NCBI RefSeq assembly: GCF_021026375.1
Contig: NZ_JAJNDB010000001.1
Span: 992,001 to 1,056,000 of the forward strand
DNA from: Actinomycetospora endophytica
GTDB lineage: Bacteria > Actinomycetota > Actinomycetes > Mycobacteriales > Pseudonocardiaceae
Direction: 5' to 3'
DNA: 64,000 bases
Shown here piece after piece: positions 1 to 8,039 of the stretch. The position numbers and the translations under genes are program-made. The stretch's first letter is position 1, and the number at the start of each line of letters is the position of its first letter. The notes beneath the pieces were generated by a model. That model did no database searches. It saw only the letters and a list, made by a program, of their open reading frames with translations, and had not been told where the DNA came from.

Positions 1-645
1 CATGTCGGCCGTGACCGTGACCTTGGTGCCGGGGTCCCAGTACTCCTTCGGGCGCCAGTGCACCCGGGAACCGCCGTCCTGGTCGGGCAGCCACGCCCAC
101 GAGCCCTCGGTGGGCTTCGACGTGTCCACCTTCAGCGCCTTCTCGGCGGCGGCGCGGTCGCTGACGTGGCCGTCGAACTGGACCTCGACGGGGGCGGCGA
201 CCCCGACGGTGCGGCCGTCGCCGATGTTCAGCGTCGCCTCGATCTGCTTCTTCGGGACGATCGTGCGCAGGGTGCCGCCGAGCGGGTTCGTCCGGCCGTC
301 GGCGGCCGTCGCGGTGCCGCTCCAGGTGTAGGTGGTCGCGAGCGCGAGCGGGCCCGACGCGGTCCAGCGCTTCCCGTCGGGCGAGAGCGTGCCGTCGACG
401 GCCTTCCCGCCGCCCGTCGGCGTCAGCGCGACCCCGGCCAGCCGGCCGTCGGGCACCGACACCGACACGGGCGACCTGGGGGCCACGTCGGTGGCGTTCG
501 CGGTCGGGGCGTACACGACGGGCACCGGTGCCGGCGGCGACGCCGCGTCCGCCGCTCCCGAGTCACCGCTCGAACAGGCCGACACCAGGGCCAGCACCGA
601 GACGACGACGGGCAGCAGCACCCGACCCGCCCGCTCCGTCGTCAT
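1..645 (-). CDS. L,D-transpeptidase lipoprotein, N-terminal part (partial)
   Basis: The gene reads leftward and leaves the window, so only about 215 N-terminal residues are seen. They begin MTTERAGR, then a hydrophobic stretch and a lipobox LVSAC with the lipidated Cys at residue 24. A Ser/Ala/Pro-rich spacer and two Ig-like segments follow, with the hallmark WAWLPDQDG and VHWRPKEYWDPGTKV. This layout is known from actinobacterial Ldt enzymes (LdtMt2/LprQ type), which make 3-3 peptidoglycan cross-links outside the membrane. The YkuD catalytic domain with its HxxS-GC motif lies off the edge and cannot be checked. An in-frame GTG sits directly before the chosen ATG. Next to murB this is a cell-wall neighbourhood, as around mycobacterial lprQ-murB. 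Confidence 0.85.
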   Translation of the reverse strand, partial: MTTERAGRVLLPVVVSVLALVSACSSGDSGAADAASPPAPVPVVYAPTANATDVAPRSPVSVSVPDGRLAGVALTPTGGGKAVDGTLSPDGKRWTASGPLALATTYTWSGTATAADGRTNPLGGTLRTIVPKKQIEATLNIGDGRTVGVAAPVEVQFDGHVSDRAAAEKALKVDTSKPTEGSWAWLPDQDGGSRVHWRPKEYWDPGTKVTVTADM

Positions 646-763
646 CACGCCGTCCCCGCTCCCCCAGCCCACGTGCCCCTGGATGACACAACGACGGCGA
701 CCCGAACCGCGTCACTGGTGTGAACCAGGTCCCGGAAATCCTTTCGGTCCGGGTCAGGGGCGT

Positions 764-1843
764 TCAGTCCAGCGCGCAGCCGACCAGGACGGGCTCTGGG
801 ACGAGGCGCACACCGAACGCGGTCTCGACGCGGTCGCGCACGTCCCGGGCGAGGGCGAGCAGCTGCGCGGTCGTCCCGCCGCCGCGGTGGGTCAGCGCGA
901 GGGTGTGGCGGGTGGAGACGCGGACCGGTGAGTCCGACCCCGGATAGCCGCGAGGCACCCCCGCGCGTTCGATCAGCGCCGCGGCGGAGAGCTTCACGCG
1001 CCCGTCGACGGTCGGCCAGGCGGTGACGGGCCGCTGGTCGGTGGCGGCCACCCGCGCCGCGACCCGCTCGGCGACGTCGCCGTGGACCACCGGGTTGGTG
1101 AAGAACGACCCGGCGCTCCAGGTGTCGTGGTCGGCCTCGTCGAGGACCATCCCCTTGCCTCGCCGTAGCCCGAGGACCGCCTCCCGGACGGCGGCGAGCG
1201 GGGCCCGGACGCCCGGCTCGACGTCGAGCGCGCGGGCGAGCTCGGCGTAGCGGACCGGGGCGGACAGCCCGTCGGTCGTCATCCGGAACCGGGCGGCGAG
1301 CACGATCTCCCGGTCCGTGCTCTTGAGCCGGCTGGTCCGGTAACCCAGCCCGAGGTCCGCGGCGGGGACGGTCCCGACGTCGCCGGTCCGGCGGTCCAAG
1401 AGCGTTGCGTCGACGAGCAGGTCGGCGACCTCGACGCCGTAGGCCCCGACGTTCTGCACCGGCGTCGCGCCCGCGCAACCCGGGATGCCGGACAGGCACT
1501 CGAGGCCACCGAGGCCCTCGTCCACCGTCGCCGCGACGAGCTCGTCCCAGTCTTGCCCCGCCTCGACCCGCACCAGGGCCTCGCCGTCGTGACGCTCCAC
1601 GGTGTGGCCCCGGGACTCCAGGTGGACGACCGTGCCGTCTAATCCGTCGTCGCCGACGACGAGGTTCGACCCGCCCCCGACGACGAGGACCCGCTCACCC
1701 GCCGCGTCACCGGCCCGGACCGCCGCGACGATCTCGTCGGCGCTGCCCGCGCGGACGAGCCGGCCGGCCGGTCCGCCGAGGCGCAGGGTGGTCAGCGCGG
1801 CGAGCGGGGTCGCGGGTGGCGACGACGTGGTCGGGGTCGGCAC
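764..1843 (-). CDS. murB: UDP-N-acetylenolpyruvoylglucosamine reductase MurB
   Basis: MurB reduces UDP-GlcNAc-enolpyruvate to UDP-MurNAc with NADPH and FAD, a cytoplasmic step of peptidoglycan precursor synthesis. The 359-residue protein shows the FAD-binding PCMH fold: TTLRLGGPAGRL near the N-terminus, VVGGGSNLV, then SGIPGCAGATPVQNVGAYG. The C-terminal substrate domain has AGSFFTNP, which carries the catalytic Ser, and the conserved end near VRLVPEPVLVG. The frame stays open further upstream, but that part overlaps the divergent DUF2505 gene. The GTG at VPTPTTSSPP, 25 bp from the divergent start, is therefore preferred. The two genes must share a very short promoter region. Confidence 0.95.
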   Translation of the reverse strand: MPTPTTSSPPATPLAALTTLRLGGPAGRLVRAGSADEIVAAVRAGDAAGERVLVVGGGSNLVVGDDGLDGTVVHLESRGHTVERHDGEALVRVEAGQDWDELVAATVDEGLGGLECLSGIPGCAGATPVQNVGAYGVEVADLLVDATLLDRRTGDVGTVPAADLGLGYRTSRLKSTDREIVLAARFRMTTDGLSAPVRYAELARALDVEPGVRAPLAAVREAVLGLRRGKGMVLDEADHDTWSAGSFFTNPVVHGDVAERVAARVAATDQRPVTAWPTVDGRVKLSAAALIERAGVPRGYPGSDSPVRVSTRHTLALTHRGGGTTAQLLALARDVRDRVETAFGVRLVPEPVLVGCALD

Positions 1844-1868
1844 GCCTGCGACGGTAGCCTCCTGCCTC

Positions 1869-2372
1869 GTGGCCCAGACGATCTCCCACCGCGCCGGCTG
1901 GGATGCCGACGCCGACACCGTGTACCGCGTGCTGGTCGACGCCGACCATCTCGAGGCGCGCCTGAAGGAGCTGGGGGGCAAGGACCCCGCGCTGGTCGAG
2001 CGCACGGTCGACGACTCCGGGGCGCGCCTGAAGCTCCGGCACTCGGTGGCGGTGGAGTTCCTGCCCTCGATCATCCGGAAGTTCACCGGGGGCGACCTGA
2101 TCCTCGACCGCGTCGAGACCTGGACCCCGGACGCCGGCGGCGGCTACCGCGGGACGTTCGACGTCACCGTGCGCGGACTGCCCGGCAAGCTCACCGGCAC
2201 GCAGGGCCTGCACGACGTCGAGGACGGCTCGCAGAGCACCATCGACGGCCGTGCCGAGGTCCCGGTGCCGTTCGTGGCGGGGAAGATCGAGTCGATCGTC
2301 AACGAGCAGGTCAGTGGGCTGCTGGACGCCGAGGACGAGTTCACACGCCGCTGGATCGCCGAGCACGGCTGA
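1869..2372 (+). CDS. DUF2505 family protein
   Basis: This 167-residue cytoplasmic protein belongs to DUF2505, a START/SRPBCC-like actinobacterial family of unknown ligand. Matching features are ISHRAGWDADADTVYRVLVDADHLEARL at the N-terminus (split here only for description), a central strand-rich part (GGGYRGTFDVTVRGLPGKL) and the C-terminal amphipathic helix FVAGKIESIVNEQVSGLLDAE. The GTG start at VAQTISHRAGWD is chosen because the frame continues upstream only as antisense to murB. The divergent murB-DUF2505 pair matches mycobacteria (Rv0482/Rv0481c). The function is unknown; hydrophobic-ligand binding is inferred from fold only. Confidence 0.85.
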   Translation: MAQTISHRAGWDADADTVYRVLVDADHLEARLKELGGKDPALVERTVDDSGARLKLRHSVAVEFLPSIIRKFTGGDLILDRVETWTPDAGGGYRGTFDVTVRGLPGKLTGTQGLHDVEDGSQSTIDGRAEVPVPFVAGKIESIVNEQVSGLLDAEDEFTRRWIAEHG

Positions 2373-2378
2373 GGTCGG

Positions 2379-3377
2379 TCACGTGGTCTGCACGCCCCGC
2401 GACGCGCCCGCGTGCGGCACCCGCTCGGCCGGGATCGCGCCCAGGCGGCCCTTGGAGAAGTCCGAGAACGCCTCCATGACCTCCTCGCGGGTGTTCATCA
2501 CGAACGGCCCGCCCCACGCGACCGGCTCCCGCAGCGGCCGCCCGCCGAGCAGCACGACCTCGAGCTTGGGGTGCCGCCCCTCCTGCCCCGTCGACGCCTC
2601 GACGCGCAGCGACTCGCCCGGGCCGAAGACCACGAGCTGCCCCGTCGACACCGGGCGCCGCTCGGCCCCGGCGTACCCGTCACCGGAGAGCACGTAGGCC
2701 AGCGCGTTCTGCTCGCGGTCCCACGGCACGTGCAGCAGCGCCCCGGGCTCCACCGACGCGTGGGCCATCGTCATGGGCGTGTACGTCGATCCGGGCCCGG
2801 AGTGGCCGTCGAGCGACCCGGCGATCACCCGCACCAGCGCCCCGGCGTCCGGGGATGTCACCAGCGAGGCCTGACCGGCCCGGAGGTCCTGGTAGCGGGG
2901 CTGGGCCCACTTCTGCGCGCGGGGCAGGTTCACCCACAGCTGCAGGCCGTGGAACAGCCCGCCCGACGCGACGAGCGCCTCCGGCGGCCGCTCGATGTGC
3001 AGCACGCCGCCGCCCGCGGTCATCCACTGCGTGTCGCCGTTGGTGATCAGCCCGCCGCCGCCGTGGTTGTCGGCGTGCTCGAAGGTGCCGTCGACGATGT
3101 AGGTGACGGTCTCGAAGCCGCGGTGCGGATGCCACGCGGTGCCCTTGGGCTCGCCCGGGGCGTACTCGACCTCGCCCATCTGGTCCATGTGGATGAACGG
3201 GTCGAGGTCGGCGAGGTCGACGCCGGAGAACGCGCGCCGCACCGGGAAGCCCTCGCCCTCGAACCCGCGCGGCGCGGTCGTCACCGTGCGCACGCCGCGC
3301 TCGGTGATCCCCGTGTCGGGGCCGAGGTCCGCGAGCCGGGGCAGGACGGTCAGGTCGGGAACGGTGACGGCGGGCAT
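2379..3377 (-). CDS. Pirin family protein
   Basis: A 332-residue bicupin of the pirin family. The N-terminal cupin carries the metal-binding histidines in WHPHRGFETVTYIVDGTFEH and a Glu/His in HIERPPEAL; the C-terminal cupin includes PGALLHVPWDREQNALAYVLSGDGYAG. Pirins bind Fe(II) or another metal; some act as quercetinases or transcription cofactors, and the role here is not determined. The ATG has a good ribosome site (GGAGG) a few bases upstream. The gene converges on DUF2505 with a 6-bp gap, so termination signals must lie inside coding sequence. Confidence 0.9.
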   Translation of the reverse strand: MPAVTVPDLTVLPRLADLGPDTGITERGVRTVTTAPRGFEGEGFPVRRAFSGVDLADLDPFIHMDQMGEVEYAPGEPKGTAWHPHRGFETVTYIVDGTFEHADNHGGGGLITNGDTQWMTAGGGVLHIERPPEALVASGGLFHGLQLWVNLPRAQKWAQPRYQDLRAGQASLVTSPDAGALVRVIAGSLDGHSGPGSTYTPMTMAHASVEPGALLHVPWDREQNALAYVLSGDGYAGAERRPVSTGQLVVFGPGESLRVEASTGQEGRHPKLEVVLLGGRPLREPVAWGGPFVMNTREEVMEAFSDFSKGRLGAIPAERVPHAGASRGVQTT

Positions 3378-3413
3378 CGCTGCCTCCAGGTGATTGAAGG
3401 TTGAACGATACCG

Positions 3414-3971
3414 CTAACGGCCGAGACCCTCCAGGGATTCCGCGCCGGGGAGCTGCCCGAGGACCGATCCCGGGACGACGAGCTTGCTGCCCCGGATCCC
3501 GCTCCCGACGACGACGGCGGGTGCGGCCACGACGGCGGCATCCACCAGCACCGGCCAGCCGGCGGGGACTCCGAACGGCGTGATCCCGCCGTAGGCCATG
3601 CCGGTCAGTTCGACCGCCGTGTCCATCGGCGCGAACGAGGCCTTCCGGACGTCGAGGCGCTTGCGGACGACGCCGTTGACGTCGGCCCGGGTGGTCGCGA
3701 GGACGACGCACGCCCCGAAGCGCTGCTCCCCGGAGCGCGACCCGGCGACGACGACGCAGTTCGCCGAGGCCTCGAGCGGCGAGCCGTAGGCCTCGCAGAA
3801 GGCGGCGGTGTCCGCGAGGTCGGGGTCGATCGCGGCGACGGCGCACGACGCGGCCACGTCGTCGGGCAGGGCCTTCAGCGCGGCCGTCACCGGCTCGGCG
3901 AGCAGGTCGGGACGGGAGAGCGCGGGCGCAAGCTCCAGGGTGCCGGCGGCGGAGGCGAGGTCCGCGGTCAC
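3414..3971 (-). CDS. YbaK/EbsC-type aminoacyl-tRNA deacylase
   Basis: A 185-residue protein with the YbaK/prolyl-tRNA-editing fold. Recognisable parts are the central SGEQRFGACVVLATTRADVNGVVRKRLDVRKASFAP and the C-terminal ELTGMAYGGITPFGVP followed by a hydrophobic strand block. Homologues hydrolyse mischarged tRNAs, for instance Cys-tRNA(Pro), in the cytoplasm. The GTG start overlaps the stop of the upstream DUF2516 gene in a GTGA, so the two are translationally coupled. The family match is clear; the exact editing substrate is not. Confidence 0.85.
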   Translation of the reverse strand: MTADLASAAGTLELAPALSRPDLLAEPVTAALKALPDDVAASCAVAAIDPDLADTAAFCEAYGSPLEASANCVVVAGSRSGEQRFGACVVLATTRADVNGVVRKRLDVRKASFAPMDTAVELTGMAYGGITPFGVPAGWPVLVDAAVVAAPAVVVGSGIRGSKLVVPGSVLGQLPGAESLEGLGR

Positions 3972-4294
3972 CAGCGACCGCCCCCGCCCTGCTGCACCTC
4001 GGTCACCTTCGGGCGCACGTCGACGAGGTAGACCAGCACCGCGCAGAGGGCCACCAGCCAGAGGATGGCGAGGCTCGCGACCGGGCCACCCACGGAGATG
4101 ACCAGCAGCAGCGCCCCGACCCCGGTGATGCCGCACCAGGCCGGCTTCGTCAGCTTGTCGACCGCCGTGAACGCGTCCGCCCGCTGCAGCAGCGAGTGGA
4201 TGAAGGCGTAGAGGCCGACCGGGATGGCCACGATCCAGATGAGCATCGACAGGTAGTAGTCGAGGTACTCGAACACCGGCACTTGCAGCAGCAC
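3968..4294 (-). CDS. DUF2516 family membrane protein
   Basis: A 108-residue membrane protein with three hydrophobic segments: LSMLIWIVAIPVGLYAFIH, a central ITGVGALLLVISVGG and LAILWLVALCAVLVYLVDV. The loop with FTAVDKLTKPAWCGI and the short tail DVRPKVTEVQ are typical of DUF2516 (Rv0476-like). Its stop overlaps the start of the YbaK-type gene. In mycobacteria the homologue lies beside hbhA, as it does here. No biochemical function is known. Confidence 0.88.
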   Translation of the reverse strand: MLLQVPVFEYLDYYLSMLIWIVAIPVGLYAFIHSLLQRADAFTAVDKLTKPAWCGITGVGALLLVISVGGPVASLAILWLVALCAVLVYLVDVRPKVTEVQQGGGGRW

Positions 4295-4356
4295 ACGGCG
4301 AGGATACGTGCTGGTGGGGCCGGTCGACCGGGACCCGTTCCCCTCGGGACGACGAC

Positions 4357-4391
4357 GGCCCCGTCACCACCTCGGAGGTGGCGACGGGGCC
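4357..4391 (-). terminator. Hairpin terminator behind the HbhA-like gene
   Basis: A 35-bp palindrome with 17-bp arms GGCCCCGTCACCACCTC and its complement, one internal mismatch and a 1-nt centre. It lies between the HbhA-like stop and the DUF2516 start. No T tract follows, as is common for actinobacterial terminators. Confidence 0.75.
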
Positions 4392-4410
4392 GGTGCCGGA
4401 GCGGGGAGCG

Positions 4411-5133
4411 TCAGCTCTTCGGGGCGCGCTTGTCGGCGGCCGTGGTGGCCGCGGACTTCGGCGCGTTCTTCGGGCCCTGCTTCTTCGGGGCCGTCTGCGC
4501 CGCGGTCTTGCGGGCGGCGCTGCGGGTCTCGGAGGCCACCTCGTCGCCGGCCTCCTTGACCTCGGCGGCGACCTCGGTGCTCGTCTCGGTCAGCACCTCG
4601 GCGGCCTGCCCGGTGACCTGCTGGGTGTAGCGCGCGGCGCGCTCACCGACCGAGCGGGTCTGCTTGGTGACCCCGGCCAGCACGCTCTCGCCGCGGACGC
4701 GGACGTCCTCGACGGTGTCCTCGAGGCGCCCCTCGATCTCGGTGGAGACCGAGTCGACGGTGTCGAGGGCCTGCTTGACCTGCGGCTGCGCCTTGATCTT
4801 GGAGTAGGCGCCGGTGCCGCGCTTGACGAGGTCGTCGTAAACGCTGCGGACGGCCTTGACGTAGCTGTCGGCCAGCTTGCGGAAGTCCTCGGCGGTCAGC
4901 TTGTGGCGCAGCTCCTGCAGCTCCGAGGGCAGGTCCTCGACGCGGGCCTGGACCTCGGTGGCGCCGGACTGGACCTTGGAGAAGGCCTCCTGGGCGCTCG
5001 CCACGGCGTAGTCACCGAGGCCGAGCAGCGCCAGCGACGGCGAACGGAACGGGTCCCACGCCTCGGAGGCGAGCTTGTTGGCCTGGTCGCGGGCCTCGCG
5101 GACGTCGAACTTGGTGGGGAAGGTGACGGCCAT
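4411..5133 (-). CDS. HbhA-like heparin-binding/coiled-coil surface protein
   Basis: A 240-residue helical protein without a signal peptide. It opens with MAVTFPTKFDVREARD, followed by long coiled-coil helices and a Lys/Ala/Pro-rich basic tail (KKQGPKNAPKSAATTAADKR). The middle resembles mycobacterial HbhA: LPSELQELRHKLTAEDFRKLADSY and QTRSVGERAARY correspond to the conserved parts of Rv0475. In mycobacteria HbhA is a surface adhesin binding heparan sulfate through its basic tail and influences lipid inclusions. The tail here is shorter, so adhesion is only a possibility. AGGAG stands about 10 nt before the ATG. Two palindromes upstream suggest repressor control. Confidence 0.8.
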   Translation of the reverse strand: MAVTFPTKFDVREARDQANKLASEAWDPFRSPSLALLGLGDYAVASAQEAFSKVQSGATEVQARVEDLPSELQELRHKLTAEDFRKLADSYVKAVRSVYDDLVKRGTGAYSKIKAQPQVKQALDTVDSVSTEIEGRLEDTVEDVRVRGESVLAGVTKQTRSVGERAARYTQQVTGQAAEVLTETSTEVAAEVKEAGDEVASETRSAARKTAAQTAPKKQGPKNAPKSAATTAADKRAPKS

Positions 5134-5224
5134 GATGATCACTCCTGATCGGTCGTGATTCAGCGGGACGACCGGCGGGTCCTCCCGGTGTTGGCACCCT
5201 TGCTCGATGCCGGCTGACCTCCAC

Positions 5225-5263
5225 GCTAACACTGGTGCTAGCTCTTGCAAGCACTGTGTTTGC
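5225..5263. promoter_or_regulatory. Two adjacent inverted repeats, putative operators
   Basis: Positions 5225-5242 read GCTAACACTGGTGCTAGC and 5247-5263 read GCAAGCACTGTGTTTGC. Both are near-perfect palindromes with a CAC...GTG core. They lie about 90 bp upstream of the HbhA-like start, in the 355-bp region divergent to crcB. The symmetry suggests a dimeric TetR- or XRE-type regulator. The rest of 5134-5488 shows nothing further that I can support. Confidence 0.5.
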
Positions 5264-5488
5264 GCAGATGGGGTGGCGTGTCGCACAACTGGGGAGATCG
5301 TTCTGATGACCGGTCCGTGCGCTGCGACGACGCCCGCGCTAGCGTTCTGGCCGATGGCGGTGGGGCCCGCCGACAACCGCGCCGACCCGCCGTCACACCC
5401 GACGACGCGGTCGACGCCAACGGTCCCTGGAGCTCAGACGTTCCGGCCCGGCCGCGGGTCGGTGACCGACCGCGCCCAGGGAGCCGCC

Positions 5489-5959
5489 GTGAGCCACGAG
5501 GACGATCCGGAGATCGCCGAGGACGTGATCGCCGGGCGTGAACCCGGCACCGCCGTCCTGCGGGGCCAGGGCCGTGCCGTCGCCGTGGTGGCGGCCGGCG
5601 GGGCACTCGGCGCGCTCGCCCGCTGGGGGATCGGGCTCGCCTGGCCCGCCCCGCACGGCAGCTTCCCGACGGCGACGCTGCTGATCAACGTCGTCGGGTG
5701 CCTGTTGATGGGCGTGCTCGTCGTGCACGTGGCCGAGGTCCGCGAGGCCCATCCGCTGGTCCGGCCCTTCCTGGGCGTCGGCGTCCTCGGCGGCTTCACC
5801 ACGTTCTCGACGTTCGCGGTGGACACCCAGCAGCTGCTCGTCGGCGGTCACCTCGGCGTGGCGCTGGGCTATCTCGCGGCGACGGTGCTCGGCTCGGTCG
5901 GCGCCGCGGCGCTCGGCCTGACCCTCGCTCGCACGACGGCCCGGGGAGGCCGGCGATGA
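5489..5959 (+). CDS. crcB: Fluoride efflux channel subunit CrcB (first)
   Basis: CrcB/Fluc proteins are small dual-topology channels that expel fluoride through the inner membrane. This 156-residue subunit has four membrane segments with the family motifs GALGALARWGIGL, FPTATLLINVVGC (pore Asn) and GVLGGFTTFSTFAVD. The GTG at VSHEDDPEI is chosen because AGGGAG stands a few bases upstream; a GTG 27 nt earlier lacks a good site. It has an unusually long polar N-terminus of about 30 residues. It is followed by a second crcB with an ATGA overlap, the usual heterodimer arrangement. Confidence 0.93.
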   Translation: MSHEDDPEIAEDVIAGREPGTAVLRGQGRAVAVVAAGGALGALARWGIGLAWPAPHGSFPTATLLINVVGCLLMGVLVVHVAEVREAHPLVRPFLGVGVLGGFTTFSTFAVDTQQLLVGGHLGVALGYLAATVLGSVGAAALGLTLARTTARGGRR

Positions 5960-6312
5960 CCGCGCTCTTCGTCATCATCGGCGCCGCGGTCGGCGCGCCG
6001 CTGCGCTACGTCACCGACCGCGCGGTCCAGTCCGCGCACGGCACCTCGTTCCCGTGGGGCACCGTGACGGTGAACCTCGTGGCGTCGCTGGTGCTCGGGG
6101 TCGTGATCGGCGCGTCCGCCGGGTCGGGGGTGTCCGCCCTCGTCGGGACCGGCTTCTGCGGCGGGCTCTCCACCTGGTCGACCCTCGGGTACGAGACGAT
6201 CCGGCTGGCCGAGGCCGGGGAGCGCACGCACGCCGTGCTCGACGTCGTCATCCAGACCTTCGCCGGGCTGGGCGCGGCCGCGCTCGGGCTCGTCATCGGC
6301 GCGGCGCTGTAG
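5956..6312 (+). CDS. crcB: Fluoride efflux channel subunit CrcB (second)
   Basis: The 118-residue partner subunit has four membrane segments, VGAPLRYVTDRAV, FPWGTVTVNLVAS with the conserved pore Asn, and GFCGGLSTWSTLGYE in place of GGFTTFST. Its ATG overlaps the stop of the first crcB, so equal production is likely. The TAG stop is the left end of a short palindrome shared with the stop of the converging DUF445 gene. A fluoride riboswitch was looked for upstream of the pair and not found. Confidence 0.93.
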   Translation: MTALFVIIGAAVGAPLRYVTDRAVQSAHGTSFPWGTVTVNLVASLVLGVVIGASAGSGVSALVGTGFCGGLSTWSTLGYETIRLAEAGERTHAVLDVVIQTFAGLGAAALGLVIGAAL

Positions 6313-6329
6313 GTGCGCTGTCGCGCCTA
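6310..6329. repeat. Minimal TAGGTGC palindrome shared by two stop codons
   Basis: TAGGTGCGC, four bases, GCGCCTA. The left TAG is the stop of crcB and the right CTA is the stop of DUF445 on the other strand. Its ends match the larger elements at 15641, 19389, 28668 and 62824, so it looks like a minimal or collapsed copy of that family. Confidence 0.55.
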
Positions 6330-7643
6330 TCCGACGACCAGCACGCCGATCGTGTAGATGATCAGCCCCGCGAGCGCGCCCACGACGGTGCCGTTGATCC
6401 GGATGAACTGCAGGTCCCGGCCGACCTGGAGCTCGATCTTGCGCGAGGTCTCCGGGCCGTCCCAGCGCTTCACGGTGTCCGAGATCAGCGCGGTGATCTC
6501 GGGGGCGTAGCGGCTCACGACGTAGGACGCCGCGTCGACGATCCAGGAGTCGACCTTCTCGCGCAGCGCCTCGTCGACCACCATCCGCTCGCCGAAGCGG
6601 GTCACGCCGTCGGTGGCGCGGCGGCGCAGCTCGCTCGACGGGTCCTCGGCCGCGTCGAGGATCATCGCCTTGCCGGTCGCCCAGGCCCGGCTGATGAGGT
6701 CCTGGACGTCGGGGTGTGCGAGCAGCTGGGCCTTGATCGCCTCGACGCGGGCGATGGTGTCGGGCTCGTGCTGCAGGTCGCCCGCGAAGCTCGTGAGGAA
6801 CCGGTCGATCGCCTTGCGCAGCGGGTGGTCCTGGTCGGACTTCACCGCCCACGCGAACGACAGCGCCTCGGCGTAGAGCCGGTCGCCGATCAGGCCGTCG
6901 ACGAAGCGCGGCGACCAGCTCGGCGCCTGCTTGCTGACCAGCGACATCACGGTGTCGTAGTTCAGCCGCACCCAGTCGTAGGCGCGGTCGCAGATGAGGT
7001 CGACGACGCGACGGTGCGAGCCGTCGTCGAGGATCCCCTCGAGCAGCTTGCCCATCGGCGGGCCCCACTCCTGGGCGACGAGCCGGCGGGTGACGGTCTG
7101 CTCGATGACCGCCTGCACCTCGTCGTCGCGCAGCACCGCGACGGCGCCGCGGACGACGGTCGCGGCCTCGGCGGTGACCCGCTCGGCGTTCTCGCGCCGG
7201 GAGATCCAGGCGCCCGCGCGGCTCGCGATCCGCGCCGAGCGCAGCTTCTCGCTGACGACCGGCACCGAGAGGAAGTTCTCCCCGACGAAGTCGGACAGGC
7301 TCTCCCCGAGCTGGTCCTTCTTGCGCGGGATGATCGCGGTGTGGGGGATCTTCAGCCCCAGGGGGTGCCGGAAGAGCGCGGTGACGGCGAACCAGTCGGC
7401 GAACGCACCGACCATGCCCGCCTCGGCCGCCGACCGGACGTAGCCGGTGAACGCCGGCCCGCCGTGGTGCTCCCAGTACAGGAAGACGATCCACACGATG
7501 GCCGCGCCGACGAGGAAACCCGTGGCCACGAGCTTCATCCGCCGCAGGCGCGCCTGCTTGCCCTCGTCGTCGCTGAAGCCCGCCAGCCCGGACCCGCCGG
7601 GTGGCTGCGGGATCGGCTCGGTCTCCGGTGCCACTGCGCTCAC
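6327..7643 (-). CDS. DUF445 family membrane-anchored protein
   Basis: A 438-residue protein. A Pro-rich start is followed by two close membrane segments (LVATGFLVGAAIVWIVFLYW and the region of AEAGMVGAFADWFAVTALFRHPLGL), a long helical soluble part, and a C-terminal membrane segment VVGALAGLIIYTIGVLVV. FADWFAVTALFRHP and IPHTAIIPRKKDQLGESL are signature stretches of DUF445 (YheB/YjiN-like). The function is unknown. The gene stands alone, converging with crcB at a mini-palindrome. Confidence 0.88.
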   Translation of the reverse strand: MSAVAPETEPIPQPPGGSGLAGFSDDEGKQARLRRMKLVATGFLVGAAIVWIVFLYWEHHGGPAFTGYVRSAAEAGMVGAFADWFAVTALFRHPLGLKIPHTAIIPRKKDQLGESLSDFVGENFLSVPVVSEKLRSARIASRAGAWISRRENAERVTAEAATVVRGAVAVLRDDEVQAVIEQTVTRRLVAQEWGPPMGKLLEGILDDGSHRRVVDLICDRAYDWVRLNYDTVMSLVSKQAPSWSPRFVDGLIGDRLYAEALSFAWAVKSDQDHPLRKAIDRFLTSFAGDLQHEPDTIARVEAIKAQLLAHPDVQDLISRAWATGKAMILDAAEDPSSELRRRATDGVTRFGERMVVDEALREKVDSWIVDAASYVVSRYAPEITALISDTVKRWDGPETSRKIELQVGRDLQFIRINGTVVGALAGLIIYTIGVLVVG

Positions 7644-8039
7644 CCCACGAATTGTGCCCCCATCGTGGCAGCGACCCGACCGGGTGAACCGCGAGAGCCT
7701 GTGATGCGAAGCGACCGACAGGACCCGGATCGCCCCGCATCGTCGTCGGCGCCCGGCGCGTTACACACACGACGCCCCGAGGAGGCCGGCGACCTCCGAC
7801 GCGCGACGACGCGCCCATGACACCCCGTGCGACCGACCGCGCCCGGCCGCACGGGGTTCCCGCGCCCCCCGGTCGCCGTGCTGCCCCACGGCGGTCGGGG
7901 GGCGCCCCCGCGGCGTCGGTGGGCGAGTCGAGCACCCCGGAAACGGACGCACCCCCGAAACGGACGAACGGCTCGTTCGTCACCATCATGAGTGACGAAC
8001 GAGCCTTCGTGCCGGAAGAGGGCCGAGCAGACGGACGAG
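7644..8039. other. 396-bp gap between DUF445 and asnB
   Basis: No gene with coding character is visible here. The part near 8000 holds the asnB hairpin listed separately. The part near 7644 must carry the DUF445 promoter, but I see no clear -10/-35 pair. Confidence 0.5.
7970..8005 (-). terminator. Hairpin behind asnB
   Basis: Perfect 14-bp arms GGCTCGTTCGTCAC (7970-7983) and GTGACGAACGAGCC (7992-8005) enclose an 8-nt loop. It lies 35 bp past the asnB stop with no T tract. It shares the ACGAACGAG core with the hairpin at 36941-36993. Confidence 0.7.

Noticed and set aside
1602-1868. N-terminal extension of the DUF2505 protein
   Set aside because: The extra in-frame region is antisense to murB and has no family conservation; the GTG at 1869 fits the family start.
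5134-5488. Fluoride riboswitch upstream of the crcB pair
   Set aside because: GGGGAGATCGTTCTGATGACC has a faint likeness, but the conserved GGxGATGG...CC stem and the pseudoknot pairing are not present.
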